A stretch of 64,000 nucleotides of DNA from Bryobacterales bacterium. GTDB taxonomy: Bacteria > Acidobacteriota > Terriglobia > Bryobacterales > Bryobacteraceae. The stretch's first letter is position 1, and each line of letters opens with the position of its first letter. The DNA is taken from contig JADKID010000017.1 of NCBI GenBank assembly GCA_016721425.1, forward strand, positions 186,001 through 250,000, read 5' to 3'. Position numbers and translations under genes: made by a program. This document shows positions 1 to 7,529 of the stretch, piece by piece. The notes under the pieces are model-generated. The model was not told the origin of the DNA. It saw only the letters and a program-made list of their open reading frames with translations, and did not search any database.

Positions 1-1
1 G

Positions 2-754
2 AACTATGCTGCCTGGCTGGGCTCCACGCCGGACGTGTACTACACGGAGAAGAGGGCACATCCGCAATCGAACGATCCGCGCGCACGCTACGACCGGCCC
101 GGCTGGCTGCGTTGCGAGCAGTTTGGCGCCGGCATGATCACCGGTTGGGGCGCGCACCACATCGACATCGCGCAGTGGGCGATGAACCTGGATCGCAGCG
201 GACCCGTTGAAGTCACCGCGCTGGCGGAGTTTCCCAAGAAGGGACTGTGGGATGTGCATGGCTCGTATCATGTGCGCGCCCGCTACGCCAATGGCGCCGA
301 GATGTACATCAGCGATCTCTATCCGAACGGCTTGCGCTTCGTCGGCGAGGACGGCTGGATCTGGGTGACGCGCGGCCGCTGGCAGCCGGGCGAGCCGGCC
401 GAGGGGCAGCGCAACAAGGCGTTCGACGCCAGTGATCCGCGGATGCTGCGGGCGGGGTTGAAAGAGGGCGAGCCGCGCCTGCACGCCAGTCCGAACAACG
501 ATCACCACCTGGATTGGTTGACATCCATCCGCACGCGCCGGCCACCGGTGACCGATGCCGAGGTCTCGCACCGGGCATGCAGTACGTGCCTGGTGGCGCA
601 TACCGCGATGCGGTTGGGCGGGACGCTGAAGTGGGATCCGCAGACGGAGCGGTTTGCAGGTAGCGATGCGGCCAATGGGATGCTGGCGCGGAAGCAACGA
701 GCGCCCTATGGCTCGGATCTGGTGGTGGCTCGGCTCGCGGGGAAGACGGACTAG
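2..754 (+). CDS. Gfo/Idh/MocA-family oxidoreductase, C-terminal part (5' end outside window)
   Basis: The frame is open from the first bases of the window, so the true start and the N-terminal NAD(P)-binding Rossmann domain lie to the left. What is present is the C-terminal substrate-binding alpha/beta domain. It shows the segment with GMITGWGAHHIDIAQWAM (about residues 43-60 of the visible part), characteristic of Gfo/Idh/MocA dehydrogenases in Planctomycetota and Acidobacteriota, and the later SPNNDHHLDW motif, where the histidines belong to the family's sugar-binding site. These enzymes oxidise or reduce sugar hydroxyls with NAD(P). The last 18 codons occur a second time in frame at 1401-1454, beyond the toxin-antitoxin pair. 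The substrate cannot be read from the sequence. Confidence 0.85.
   Translation, partial: NYAAWLGSTPDVYYTEKRAHPQSNDPRARYDRPGWLRCEQFGAGMITGWGAHHIDIAQWAMNLDRSGPVEVTALAEFPKKGLWDVHGSYHVRARYANGAEMYISDLYPNGLRFVGEDGWIWVTRGRWQPGEPAEGQRNKAFDASDPRMLRAGLKEGEPRLHASPNNDHHLDWLTSIRTRRPPVTDAEVSHRACSTCLVAHTAMRLGGTLKWDPQTERFAGSDAANGMLARKQRAPYGSDLVVARLAGKTD
701..754 (+). repeat. direct repeat copy 1 (3' end of dehydrogenase gene)
   Basis: These 54 bases are the last codons plus the stop of the dehydrogenase gene. They match 1401-1454 at about 50 of 54 positions, and both copies encode YGSDLVVARLAGKT followed by D or E and a TAG stop. The copies are exactly 700 bp apart and enclose the toxin-antitoxin pair. Confidence 0.85.
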
Positions 755-830
755 CGTGCCTGTTGCCCGCTTGGCTCAGGGCCGCGGGTATCTGGGAATC
801 GCGTCTGGCAGACCCGGACGGGTTCCCGCA

Positions 831-1085
831 CTACCTGATGAGGCGATCGTAGTCTGCGTGGTTTCCAATCCAAAACCAGAGAATTCCGTCATTCACTTCA
901 ATCCCCAGCGCCCGATAGTGAAGTCCGACTCGCACGGACCAGAAACGGCCAGCCCTCTTCAAATGCAGCGATGGGTGATGCGATTCTGCCTTCAGCAGAG
1001 CAAACGCCCGATCCGCCAGAATCTGGATCTCCGGCGGGAGTGCTCGATACTCGGCCCAAAAACCAGCAGCTGCGTGATGGATCAC
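831..1085 (-). CDS. RelE/ParE/HigB-like toxin of a type II toxin-antitoxin pair
   Basis: This 84-residue basic protein starts with GTG, and its start overlaps the antitoxin stop (GTGA), as is usual in co-translated toxin-antitoxin operons. The body has the short RelE/ParE pattern: an N-terminal helical hairpin, then HLKRAGRFWSVRVGLHYRALG and a C-terminal strand with WFWIGNHADYDRLI, which is typical of HigB-like cytotoxic RNase subunits. In this family the toxin cleaves mRNA or blocks translation until bound by its antitoxin. Here the antitoxin gene comes first. The pair sits between two copies of the dehydrogenase gene end, which suggests acquisition. Toxicity itself is inferred from the family. 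Confidence 0.75.
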   Translation of the reverse strand: MIHHAAAGFWAEYRALPPEIQILADRAFALLKAESHHPSLHLKRAGRFWSVRVGLHYRALGIEVNDGILWFWIGNHADYDRLIR

Positions 1086-1282
1086 AGGATGGTTGAACTG
1101 CCCGAATCGTGATCCTTCAACGCACGCTCCGCAAGAGCCAGGAGCTTGCCATTGGCGGCATCATTCTCGATCTGCAGATCCCACACCTCGGCGTCGAAAC
1201 GTGCAAACCAATCGCGGAAAGCGCTGAGCTCTTCAGGGCTAAGACTCTTGACCTGTCCCTCAATCCGTTCGACTCTGCTCAT
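1082..1282 (-). CDS. antitoxin partner of the RelE-like toxin
   Basis: This 66-residue acidic helical protein is the first gene of the two-gene unit. The ATG is preceded by GGAG at a spacing of about 7 bases, which fixes the start. The sequence shows the pattern common to small antitoxins next to HigB/ParE-like toxins: a helix with SLSPEELSAFRDWFARFDAEV, then DLQIENDAANGKL and a flexible tail. It has no recognisable HTH or AbrB fold, so it may not bind DNA strongly. It probably neutralises the toxin by wrapping around it. Its stop overlaps the toxin GTG by four bases, giving translational coupling. Confidence 0.7.
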   Translation of the reverse strand: MSRVERIEGQVKSLSPEELSAFRDWFARFDAEVWDLQIENDAANGKLLALAERALKDHDSGSSTIL

Positions 1283-1400
1283 GTCGTTTCTCCATTCCTA
1301 GATTAGCGTGGCCTGAGATTGCAGGGGGACGCACTTCTCGCTCGTCAGAACCTCCCTGGAATAGCAGCGAGGCAACCCGGCTTCGGCTGAAGTAAACAGC

Positions 1401-1454
1401 GCACGCTATGGCTCGGATCTGGTGGTGGCGCGGCTCGCGGGGAAGACGGAATAG
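1401..1454 (+). repeat. direct repeat copy 2 (orphan copy of dehydrogenase 3' end)
   Basis: This second copy of the dehydrogenase terminus still encodes ARYGSDLVVARLAGKTE plus stop but has no gene body in front of it. Weaker similarity continues for about ten bases upstream and stops right after the stop codon. Its four differences from 701-754 show it is not an assembly echo. The rest of 1283-1507 holds nothing else I can recognise. Confidence 0.85.
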
Positions 1455-1507
1455 CCCCGGAGTCCCCCCGTCCCGGTGATACACTCTCTGCGGAGAGCGA
1501 GCGATAC

Positions 1508-2539
1508 ATGATTCTCGACGAGTTCCTGCGCGCCGCCAAAGCGAAGGGTGCATCCGACGAGTTCCTCGTAGCCATGCTCAAGGAGCAGGGCTGGCAGGTG
1601 AGCGATGTCTATCAGGCGCTTGGCCGGTACTATGTGGAGGTCACCGGCGTTCCCATTCCGGAAGTGCGCGGCCGGCTGGAATCGGCGCGCGAGGCCTTCT
1701 TTCACCTGCTGGCTTTCTCGACCCTGGCAACCTGGGTATTTGCCACGGGCAACCTCTGGTTTGAACTGATCAATGGATGGGTGCCGGACGCGACGGACTC
1801 GCGTTACTACTCGCAGTGGACCTGGTCGCAGGTGGCCTGGCAGATGGCGGCGCTAATGGTCGCCTTTCCCGCGTTTCTCTGGGCCACCCGCGCCATTTTG
1901 CGGGACCAGGCGGCGAACCAGGCATCGGCGTCCAGTCCCATCCGCCGATGGCTCACCAACATCGCCCTGCTGCTGACCGCGCTGGTTTTCATTGGCGACC
2001 TCGTCACGTTTGTAGCGACGTTTCTCCAGGGCGGCCTCACCCTGCGCTTTGCGGCAAAGAGCCTGGTCGTCGTGGTACTGGCCGGCGCGGTCTTCCTCTA
2101 CTACAATCGCGGACTCGCCCGGAGCGCCGTGGCGCCGCAGCAGTGGCATCGCGGCTTCGCCGTGACGGCGCTCGCCTTCATTGTCCTTACGCTCTCGCTC
2201 GGGTTCATGCAGACCGGCACCCCTGCTGCTCAGCGGAAGATATCAGAGGACCGGCGGCGAGTCCAGGATCTCTACCATCTGGCAGCGACCTTGAATAACA
2301 CGCGGTCTGGATCCGATCTGCCGGCCGCTCTGGAAGGGGCCCTGAAACGGACCGATCCTTTCACAAACTCGCCGTACGAGTACCACCGGTTGGGCGAGTC
2401 CCGTTTCGAGCTGTGCGCCAACTTCTCCGCCGAATCTCGTCCCCTGCCCCCCAGCGCGCAAGACCAATGGCGCCATCCGAAGGGCCGCCACTGTTTCCAG
2501 GTCCAGGTACAATTGCCGCTGCAATACCCGCTCCATTAG
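1508..2539 (+). CDS. DUF5671-like integral membrane protein
   Basis: The protein has 343 residues. The first 55 form a soluble helical segment (LDEFLRAAKAKGASDEFLVAMLKEQGW), a pattern seen at the start of many DUF5671 proteins. Five hydrophobic segments follow, roughly at 64-85, 108-130, 148-172, 180-198 and 212-232, including the AREAFFHLLAFSTLATWV and LWFELIN stretches that made me choose this family. The C-terminal third (about 240-343) is soluble, with several cysteines and a proline-rich end, and was probably added to the usual core. The function of the family is unknown. The gene stands alone between the repeat at 1454 and the esterase gene. Family assignment is from memory of the motif. 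Confidence 0.6.
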   Translation: MILDEFLRAAKAKGASDEFLVAMLKEQGWQVSDVYQALGRYYVEVTGVPIPEVRGRLESAREAFFHLLAFSTLATWVFATGNLWFELINGWVPDATDSRYYSQWTWSQVAWQMAALMVAFPAFLWATRAILRDQAANQASASSPIRRWLTNIALLLTALVFIGDLVTFVATFLQGGLTLRFAAKSLVVVVLAGAVFLYYNRGLARSAVAPQQWHRGFAVTALAFIVLTLSLGFMQTGTPAAQRKISEDRRRVQDLYHLAATLNNTRSGSDLPAALEGALKRTDPFTNSPYEYHRLGESRFELCANFSAESRPLPPSAQDQWRHPKGRHCFQVQVQLPLQYPLH

Positions 2540-2587
2540 CCCCGGGCGCGCGGGCAGTTCCAGCGGGTTTGGTGTAGACTCAGCCCC

Positions 2588-4324
2588 ATGCCCACGCGCC
2601 GCACCATCCTCGCCGCCCTCACATCCCTCCCTGCCCTGGCCGCCGACGAATACACGCTCGGCCCCGACTCCCAGCGCAGAGAGGGCGTCCCGCGCGGCAC
2701 GGTCACCAAGCACTCCTGGAGCACCAGCACGATCTTCCCCGGCACGGTGCGCGACTACTTCCTCTACGTCCCCGCGCAATACAGGCCCGGCACCCCGGCC
2801 GCCGTGATGGTCCTCCAGGATGGCTCCGGCTACGCCAAAGAGGACGGCGCCTGGCGCGCCCCCATCGTCTTCGACAACCTCATCCACCGCGGCGAAATGC
2901 CCGTCACCATCGGCATCTTCATCGATCCTGGCGTCCTGCCCGCCCGCAACGAATCCGAGCAGGCGCGCTACAACCGCAGCTTCGAATACGACGCCATCAT
3001 CGACGCCTACAGCCGGTTTCTCATCGACGAGATACTGCCCGAGGTGGCCAAGACGTACACGCTCACCACGGACCCCAATCTGCGCGCCATCGGCGGCTCC
3101 AGCTCCGGCGCCAGTTGCGCCTTCACTGCCGCCTGGCACCGCCCCGACGCCTTCCGCCGCGTGCTCAGCTTCATCGGCAGCTACACCAATCTCCGCGGCG
3201 CCGATATTTACCCCTCGCTCGTCCGCAAGACCGAGCCCAAGCCCCTGCGTGTCTTCCTCCAGGACGGCAACAGGGATCTCGATACCTACTCCGGCTCGTG
3301 GTGGGTCGCCAATCAGGATCTCGCCTCCGCGCTGAAATACGCCGGCTACGATTACACCTTCGTCACCGGCACAGAAGCCCACAACAGCAAGCACGGCGCC
3401 GCCATCCTCCCCGACGCCCTCCGTTGGCTATGGCGCGATGCTGCCCAGCCCATCACCGCGTCCCAGGGCAACCCCTCCAGCGACAGGCAGTTCTCCGTTC
3501 TGATCACCGATCCCGCCAGCGGCTGGGAACTGGTCGGCGAGGGCTACAAGTTCACGGAAGGCCCAGCCGTGGACCGCCAGGGCAACGTCTATTTCACCGA
3601 CATCCCCAACAACCGCATCCACCGCGCCGCCGTGGACGGCAAGGTCACCGTATTCAAGGAAGACACCGGCGGGACCAACGGGCTGATGTTCGGCCCGGAC
3701 GGCCGCCTGTACGGCTGCCAGACCGGCCGCCAGCGCGTCGTGGCCTGGACGACGGACGGCGCGGAATCTGTCGTCGCCAGTGAGCTCCGCACTAACGACA
3801 TCGCCATCACGGCCGAGGGCTCGATGTACGTCACCGACCCGCGCGACAAGAGGGTCTGGTTCATTGACACCAAGGGCAACAAAAAGATCGTTCACGAGGG
3901 CATCACCTTCCCCAACGGCGTCATTCTCTCGCCGGATCAGTCTCTCGTGATTGTCTGCGACTACCACGGCCGCGTGGCCTGGTCGTTCCAGCGCCAGCCC
4001 GATGGCTCGCTCGCCAACGGCCAGCCCTTCTACCGCCTGGAGATGCCCGAGGACCCGCGCAGTCTGGCCGATGGGATGACGGTGGACACCGAGGGCTTCC
4101 TCTATCTCGCCACCGCCGCCGGCATTCAAGTCTGCGACCAGACCGGCCGCGTCTGCGCCATCCTCAACAAGCCCACCGCCGCCACCATCGCCAACGTCGT
4201 CTTCGGCGGACCCAAGCTCGATATGCTCTACGTCGCCGCCACCGACAAGGTCTTCCGCCGAAAGATGCGCCGCCAGGGCGTGACAGCCTGGACCCGCGCT
4301 ACGCCGCCCAAGCCGCGGCTGTAG
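2588..4324 (+). CDS. exported esterase fused to an SMP-30/gluconolactonase-like propeller
   Basis: This 578-residue protein carries two catalytic folds. Residues 1-20 are a signal peptide with RR at positions 4-5. Residues about 40-290 form an enterochelin-esterase-like alpha/beta hydrolase, with the nucleophile elbow GGSSSGAS (Ser about 172) and a candidate catalytic histidine in AHNSKHG (about 265-269). Residues about 300-560 form an SMP-30/gluconolactonase-type six-bladed propeller, with FTEGPAVDRQGNVYFTDI, GLMFGPDGRLYG and FPNGVILSPD. This suggests ester or lactone hydrolysis on sugar derivatives in the periplasm. The 3' end overlaps the end of the convergent sulfatase gene by 26 bases. 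Domain calls are strong; the substrate is unknown. Confidence 0.85.
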   Translation: MPTRRTILAALTSLPALAADEYTLGPDSQRREGVPRGTVTKHSWSTSTIFPGTVRDYFLYVPAQYRPGTPAAVMVLQDGSGYAKEDGAWRAPIVFDNLIHRGEMPVTIGIFIDPGVLPARNESEQARYNRSFEYDAIIDAYSRFLIDEILPEVAKTYTLTTDPNLRAIGGSSSGASCAFTAAWHRPDAFRRVLSFIGSYTNLRGADIYPSLVRKTEPKPLRVFLQDGNRDLDTYSGSWWVANQDLASALKYAGYDYTFVTGTEAHNSKHGAAILPDALRWLWRDAAQPITASQGNPSSDRQFSVLITDPASGWELVGEGYKFTEGPAVDRQGNVYFTDIPNNRIHRAAVDGKVTVFKEDTGGTNGLMFGPDGRLYGCQTGRQRVVAWTTDGAESVVASELRTNDIAITAEGSMYVTDPRDKRVWFIDTKGNKKIVHEGITFPNGVILSPDQSLVIVCDYHGRVAWSFQRQPDGSLANGQPFYRLEMPEDPRSLADGMTVDTEGFLYLATAAGIQVCDQTGRVCAILNKPTAATIANVVFGGPKLDMLYVAATDKVFRRKMRRQGVTAWTRATPPKPRL

Positions 4325-5681
4325 GGTCGTCCACCTTCTTCATCCACTCGCGCAGCTTGCCCATTAACTCGGCGATCTTCTCCTTCGCCTCCGCCATCTC
4401 GCCCACGTCGTTCACTTCGTTCGGGTCTTCCCTCAGGTTGAAGAGCTGGGTCTTGCGAGTGCCGTTCACGTTGTAGGTGATCAGCTTCCATTCGCCGTCG
4501 CTGTAGCCCCGCATCAGATTCCGATAGGCCAGGAACAGGTCCGGCCGCGCCGCGCCCTTCGGAGACTGGATCGCCGGCGCCAGGCTGACGCCCTCCACGT
4601 TGCCCGGCGTCTTCGTGCCCGTCAGATCGCACAAAGTCGGATACACATCCAACAGATACCCCAGCCCGCTCCGCTTCTGATTCTTCGGCACGCCCGGCCC
4701 GGAAAAGATCAGCGGCACCCGCACGCTGTGTTCATACAAGCTTTGCTTACCCATCAGCCCGTGATTGCCCAGCGCCAGGCCGTTGTCGCCCGCGAACACG
4801 ATCAACGTGTCCTTCTCCAGGCCGTTCTGCTTCAACGAATCCACAATGCGGCCGATCTGCGAATCCAGATGCGTGATCATCGCGTAGTACGCCGCAATGT
4901 GCCGGCAGACCTCGCCCGGGGACCGCGGAAAGCCCGCCAGCAGTTCGTCCCGCACCTTCAACTCCCCATTGTCAAAGGGGTGCTGCGCCATGAAGCTCTC
5001 CGGCAGTTTGATGACGCCCGGTGAGTACTGCTCCATGTACGAGGGCGGCGCTGTGCGCGGATCATGCGGCGAGGTGAAAGCCGTGTACAGGAAAAACGGC
5101 TTTTTGCCATCCTGCTTCCCGATGAACCGGACCGCCTCATCGGCGAACAGCTCGCTGGAGAACTTCGCGCCAATCTTCGCCCGCGCGGACCCGTAGACGC
5201 CCTCCGGATCGTAGTCCTGAATCGGCACCTTCGATTGATCCGTCATCCCGCCGAAAAAGATCGCCGAGCCGTTCTCAAAGCAGCGGTTGAACAGCGCCGG
5301 CGGATTGTGCCACTTGCCGATGCCATAGGTCGAGTACCCCGAATTCCGGAAGTGCTCGCCCATCAGCGTAAACTCAGACGCCCGCTCCTTGGCGCCGTGC
5401 ACATTCTTCATCGCGCGAAACAGAGTCTGGCCGGAGAGCAGCATCGCGCGGCTGGCCACGCACACCGCGCCGCTGTCCCCGCCCATAATATGCGCCCGCT
5501 CGAACGCCACGCCGCTGGCGCACAGCTTATCCAGGTGCGGTGTTCTGATCTCGCTGTTGCCCATCGCGCGGATGGTGTTAAACCGCTGGTCGTCGGCGAA
5601 CAGCACCACCACGTTGGAGCGGCGCGAGGAGGGCGCGGCCCATGCCGCGGCGGACGTTGCCAGAAAGGCTCTTCTGTTCAT
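4299..5681 (-). CDS. exported sulfatase (type I, formylglycine-dependent)
   Basis: This 460-residue arylsulfatase-type enzyme begins with a Tat-like signal (NRRAFLATSAAAWAA). Metal ligands appear in FADDQ (about residues 28-32) and GDNG (about 300), and the maturation site is C-V-A-S-R at about 74-78. In this family that cysteine is converted to formylglycine, and the enzyme removes sulfate esters, here most likely from an algal-type or host polysaccharide. Alanine replaces the usual proline in the CxPxR site, a variant accepted in the general (C/S)x(A/P)xR consensus. It is the last gene of a leftward unit with a second sulfatase and a GH29 fucosidase. The ATG lies 4 bases after the upstream stop, with no clear ribosome site. 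Confidence 0.88.
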   Translation of the reverse strand: MNRRAFLATSAAAWAAPSSRRSNVVVLFADDQRFNTIRAMGNSEIRTPHLDKLCASGVAFERAHIMGGDSGAVCVASRAMLLSGQTLFRAMKNVHGAKERASEFTLMGEHFRNSGYSTYGIGKWHNPPALFNRCFENGSAIFFGGMTDQSKVPIQDYDPEGVYGSARAKIGAKFSSELFADEAVRFIGKQDGKKPFFLYTAFTSPHDPRTAPPSYMEQYSPGVIKLPESFMAQHPFDNGELKVRDELLAGFPRSPGEVCRHIAAYYAMITHLDSQIGRIVDSLKQNGLEKDTLIVFAGDNGLALGNHGLMGKQSLYEHSVRVPLIFSGPGVPKNQKRSGLGYLLDVYPTLCDLTGTKTPGNVEGVSLAPAIQSPKGAARPDLFLAYRNLMRGYSDGEWKLITYNVNGTRKTQLFNLREDPNEVNDVGEMAEAKEKIAELMGKLREWMKKVDDPTAAAWAA

Positions 5682-5685
5682 AATG

Positions 5686-7527
5686 TCAGGCCAGTGTCTT
5701 GTCTATATGTTCGCGCAATCGCTTGATGTATTCCGTGCGCACCCGCTCGGGCGATTGAGGCGCCGCATTCGGCAACGCCGCGATGGCAGCCCGCCACGGC
5801 TTGGCCTTCGCGCCCAGCGTGTCAATCGCGTTCAGCGCCTGCATCGCGACATACGCGCCGTGCGCCGCCGGATTAGCCAGCGGCAGCAGCACAAACATCG
5901 CAGCCTTCAACTGCTCCGCCGATCCGTACAGGCCCACGGCCTCGGCCGCCACGATCCGTACCGCCGCCGCGCTATCGGCCAATGCCTGCACCAACGGCGC
6001 CGCCGACTTGCGCATCAGCAGCCCCATGGCCGCCCAATAGCGCACGCCACTGTCGGCGTCCCCCAGCATCTTCACCAACTGCGCATCCACCCCGCTCCTG
6101 CCCGATGACGCCAACTCCGCCGCCGCCAGCACACGCTCCAGCGGGTACTTCTTCGCATCGTGGCCGGCCTCATACGGCGTGCCCGCCCCGGCCCGCTCGT
6201 GGATCTCGCTCTCCGGCAGCAACCCGATGTCGCGGATCTTCAGCGTGTGCTCGCGATGCGCCGCCCGCAGCCGATCCAGCGCCGCCTTGTGCTCAGGCGC
6301 GCCCGCCAGGTTCTTCACCTCATCCGGATCGTTCTTCAGTTCAAACAGTTCCTCGGCCGGCTTCGGCTCCCAGAACTTGCGCTGCACGTCGTTGAGCTTC
6401 CCCTGATCGTAGAGATCCTTCCACACGCGTGTCGTCGGCGTCTCCCACATATACGCCAGGTGCTGGCCGTAGATCTTGTGGGGCATGTAGTTTTTCACGT
6501 ACACATAGCGGTCGTCGCGCACGGTCCGCACGCAATCGATTCGCTCATCCATGCGCCCGCGAAAGCCGTGCACATACCGTCGCGCCGGCGCTTCATGCGG
6601 CCCCAGGAACGCCTGCCCCTGGTGCCACGGCTGTGGCTTCAGCCCCGCCAGGCTGAGCATCGTCGGAGCCAGATCCACGAAGCCCACCAGTCGGCCCGTC
6701 TTGCCGCCTGCAACGTAGCCCTTCGGCGCCAGATGCCGCAGCTTCTCCGGAATGGAAACCACGATGCTCACGTTCAGCCCCGAGTTATACGGCCAGCGCT
6801 TGCCGCGCGGCATACCCGAGCCGTGGTCGCCATAGAACAACACGATCGTGTCGTCTACCAGGCGATCCTGCGCCAGTTCCGCCAGCACCCGTCCCGCCTG
6901 AGCGTCCATGGTCGTGATGTTGTCGTAATACTGCGCCCAGTCGTGCCGCACCTCAGCCGTGTCGGGATGGTACGCCGGCACGCGAGCCTTCGCCGGATCG
7001 TGCACCAGCGTGTGCGGCCGCTTGCGGATCTGGCTCTCGTGCGTGGTGATGAAATTGAAGATCGAGAAGAACGGCTGCTCCGCTGCACGGTTCCGCCAGT
7101 GCGCCTTCTTCGACGAATCGTCCCACGTGCCCGGCGGCTTCACCAGGTTATAGTCTTCCTTGTCGTTGTTCGTGCAGTAATAGCCCGCGTCCCGCAGATA
7201 CCCTGGGAAGAGCTTCATCCCCTCCGGCAAGCTCGTCATCGAGCGCATATGCTCGGCGCCCGTGGAGGGCGGATACAACCCGCTGATGATCGTCGTTCGC
7301 GCCGGCGCGCACACCGGCGCGTTAGACCACGCATTCAGGTACATCGAGCCGCCCGCCGCAAAACGGTCCAGATTCGGCGTCACCGAATACGCGTCGCCGC
7401 ACGCGTGCAGGTGCGGCCCCATGTCCTCGCAGGTAATCCACAGAATATTCGGGCGCTTTGCCTGCGAACCTCGTACCAGCGGCGCAGCGCTCAGCGCTCC
7501 AGCGAATTGACGTCGGGTGATGGCCAT
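5686..7527 (-). CDS. exported sulfatase with C-terminal HEAT-like repeat region
   Basis: This 613-residue protein opens with a Tat-type leader (ITRRQFAGALSAAP) and the sulfatase N-terminus RPNILWITCEDMGPHL. The maturation site is C-A-P-A-R at about 73-77, and the metal site FYGDHGSGMPRGKRWPY is intact. The N-terminal 440 residues are the sulfatase. Residues about 465-600 are alanine-rich helical pairs (YWAAMGLLMRKSAAPLVQAL, RIVAAEAVGLYGSAEQLKAAM) resembling HEAT/PBS repeats, seen in many planctomycetal and acidobacterial sulfatases. GGAG about 8 bases before the ATG supports the start. It is co-transcribed with the fucosidase (3-base gap) and the next sulfatase (4-base gap). Confidence 0.88.
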   Translation of the reverse strand: MAITRRQFAGALSAAPLVRGSQAKRPNILWITCEDMGPHLHACGDAYSVTPNLDRFAAGGSMYLNAWSNAPVCAPARTTIISGLYPPSTGAEHMRSMTSLPEGMKLFPGYLRDAGYYCTNNDKEDYNLVKPPGTWDDSSKKAHWRNRAAEQPFFSIFNFITTHESQIRKRPHTLVHDPAKARVPAYHPDTAEVRHDWAQYYDNITTMDAQAGRVLAELAQDRLVDDTIVLFYGDHGSGMPRGKRWPYNSGLNVSIVVSIPEKLRHLAPKGYVAGGKTGRLVGFVDLAPTMLSLAGLKPQPWHQGQAFLGPHEAPARRYVHGFRGRMDERIDCVRTVRDDRYVYVKNYMPHKIYGQHLAYMWETPTTRVWKDLYDQGKLNDVQRKFWEPKPAEELFELKNDPDEVKNLAGAPEHKAALDRLRAAHREHTLKIRDIGLLPESEIHERAGAGTPYEAGHDAKKYPLERVLAAAELASSGRSGVDAQLVKMLGDADSGVRYWAAMGLLMRKSAAPLVQALADSAAAVRIVAAEAVGLYGSAEQLKAAMFVLLPLANPAAHGAYVAMQALNAIDTLGAKAKPWRAAIAALPNAAPQSPERVRTEYIKRLREHIDKTLA

Positions 7528-7529
7528 GA

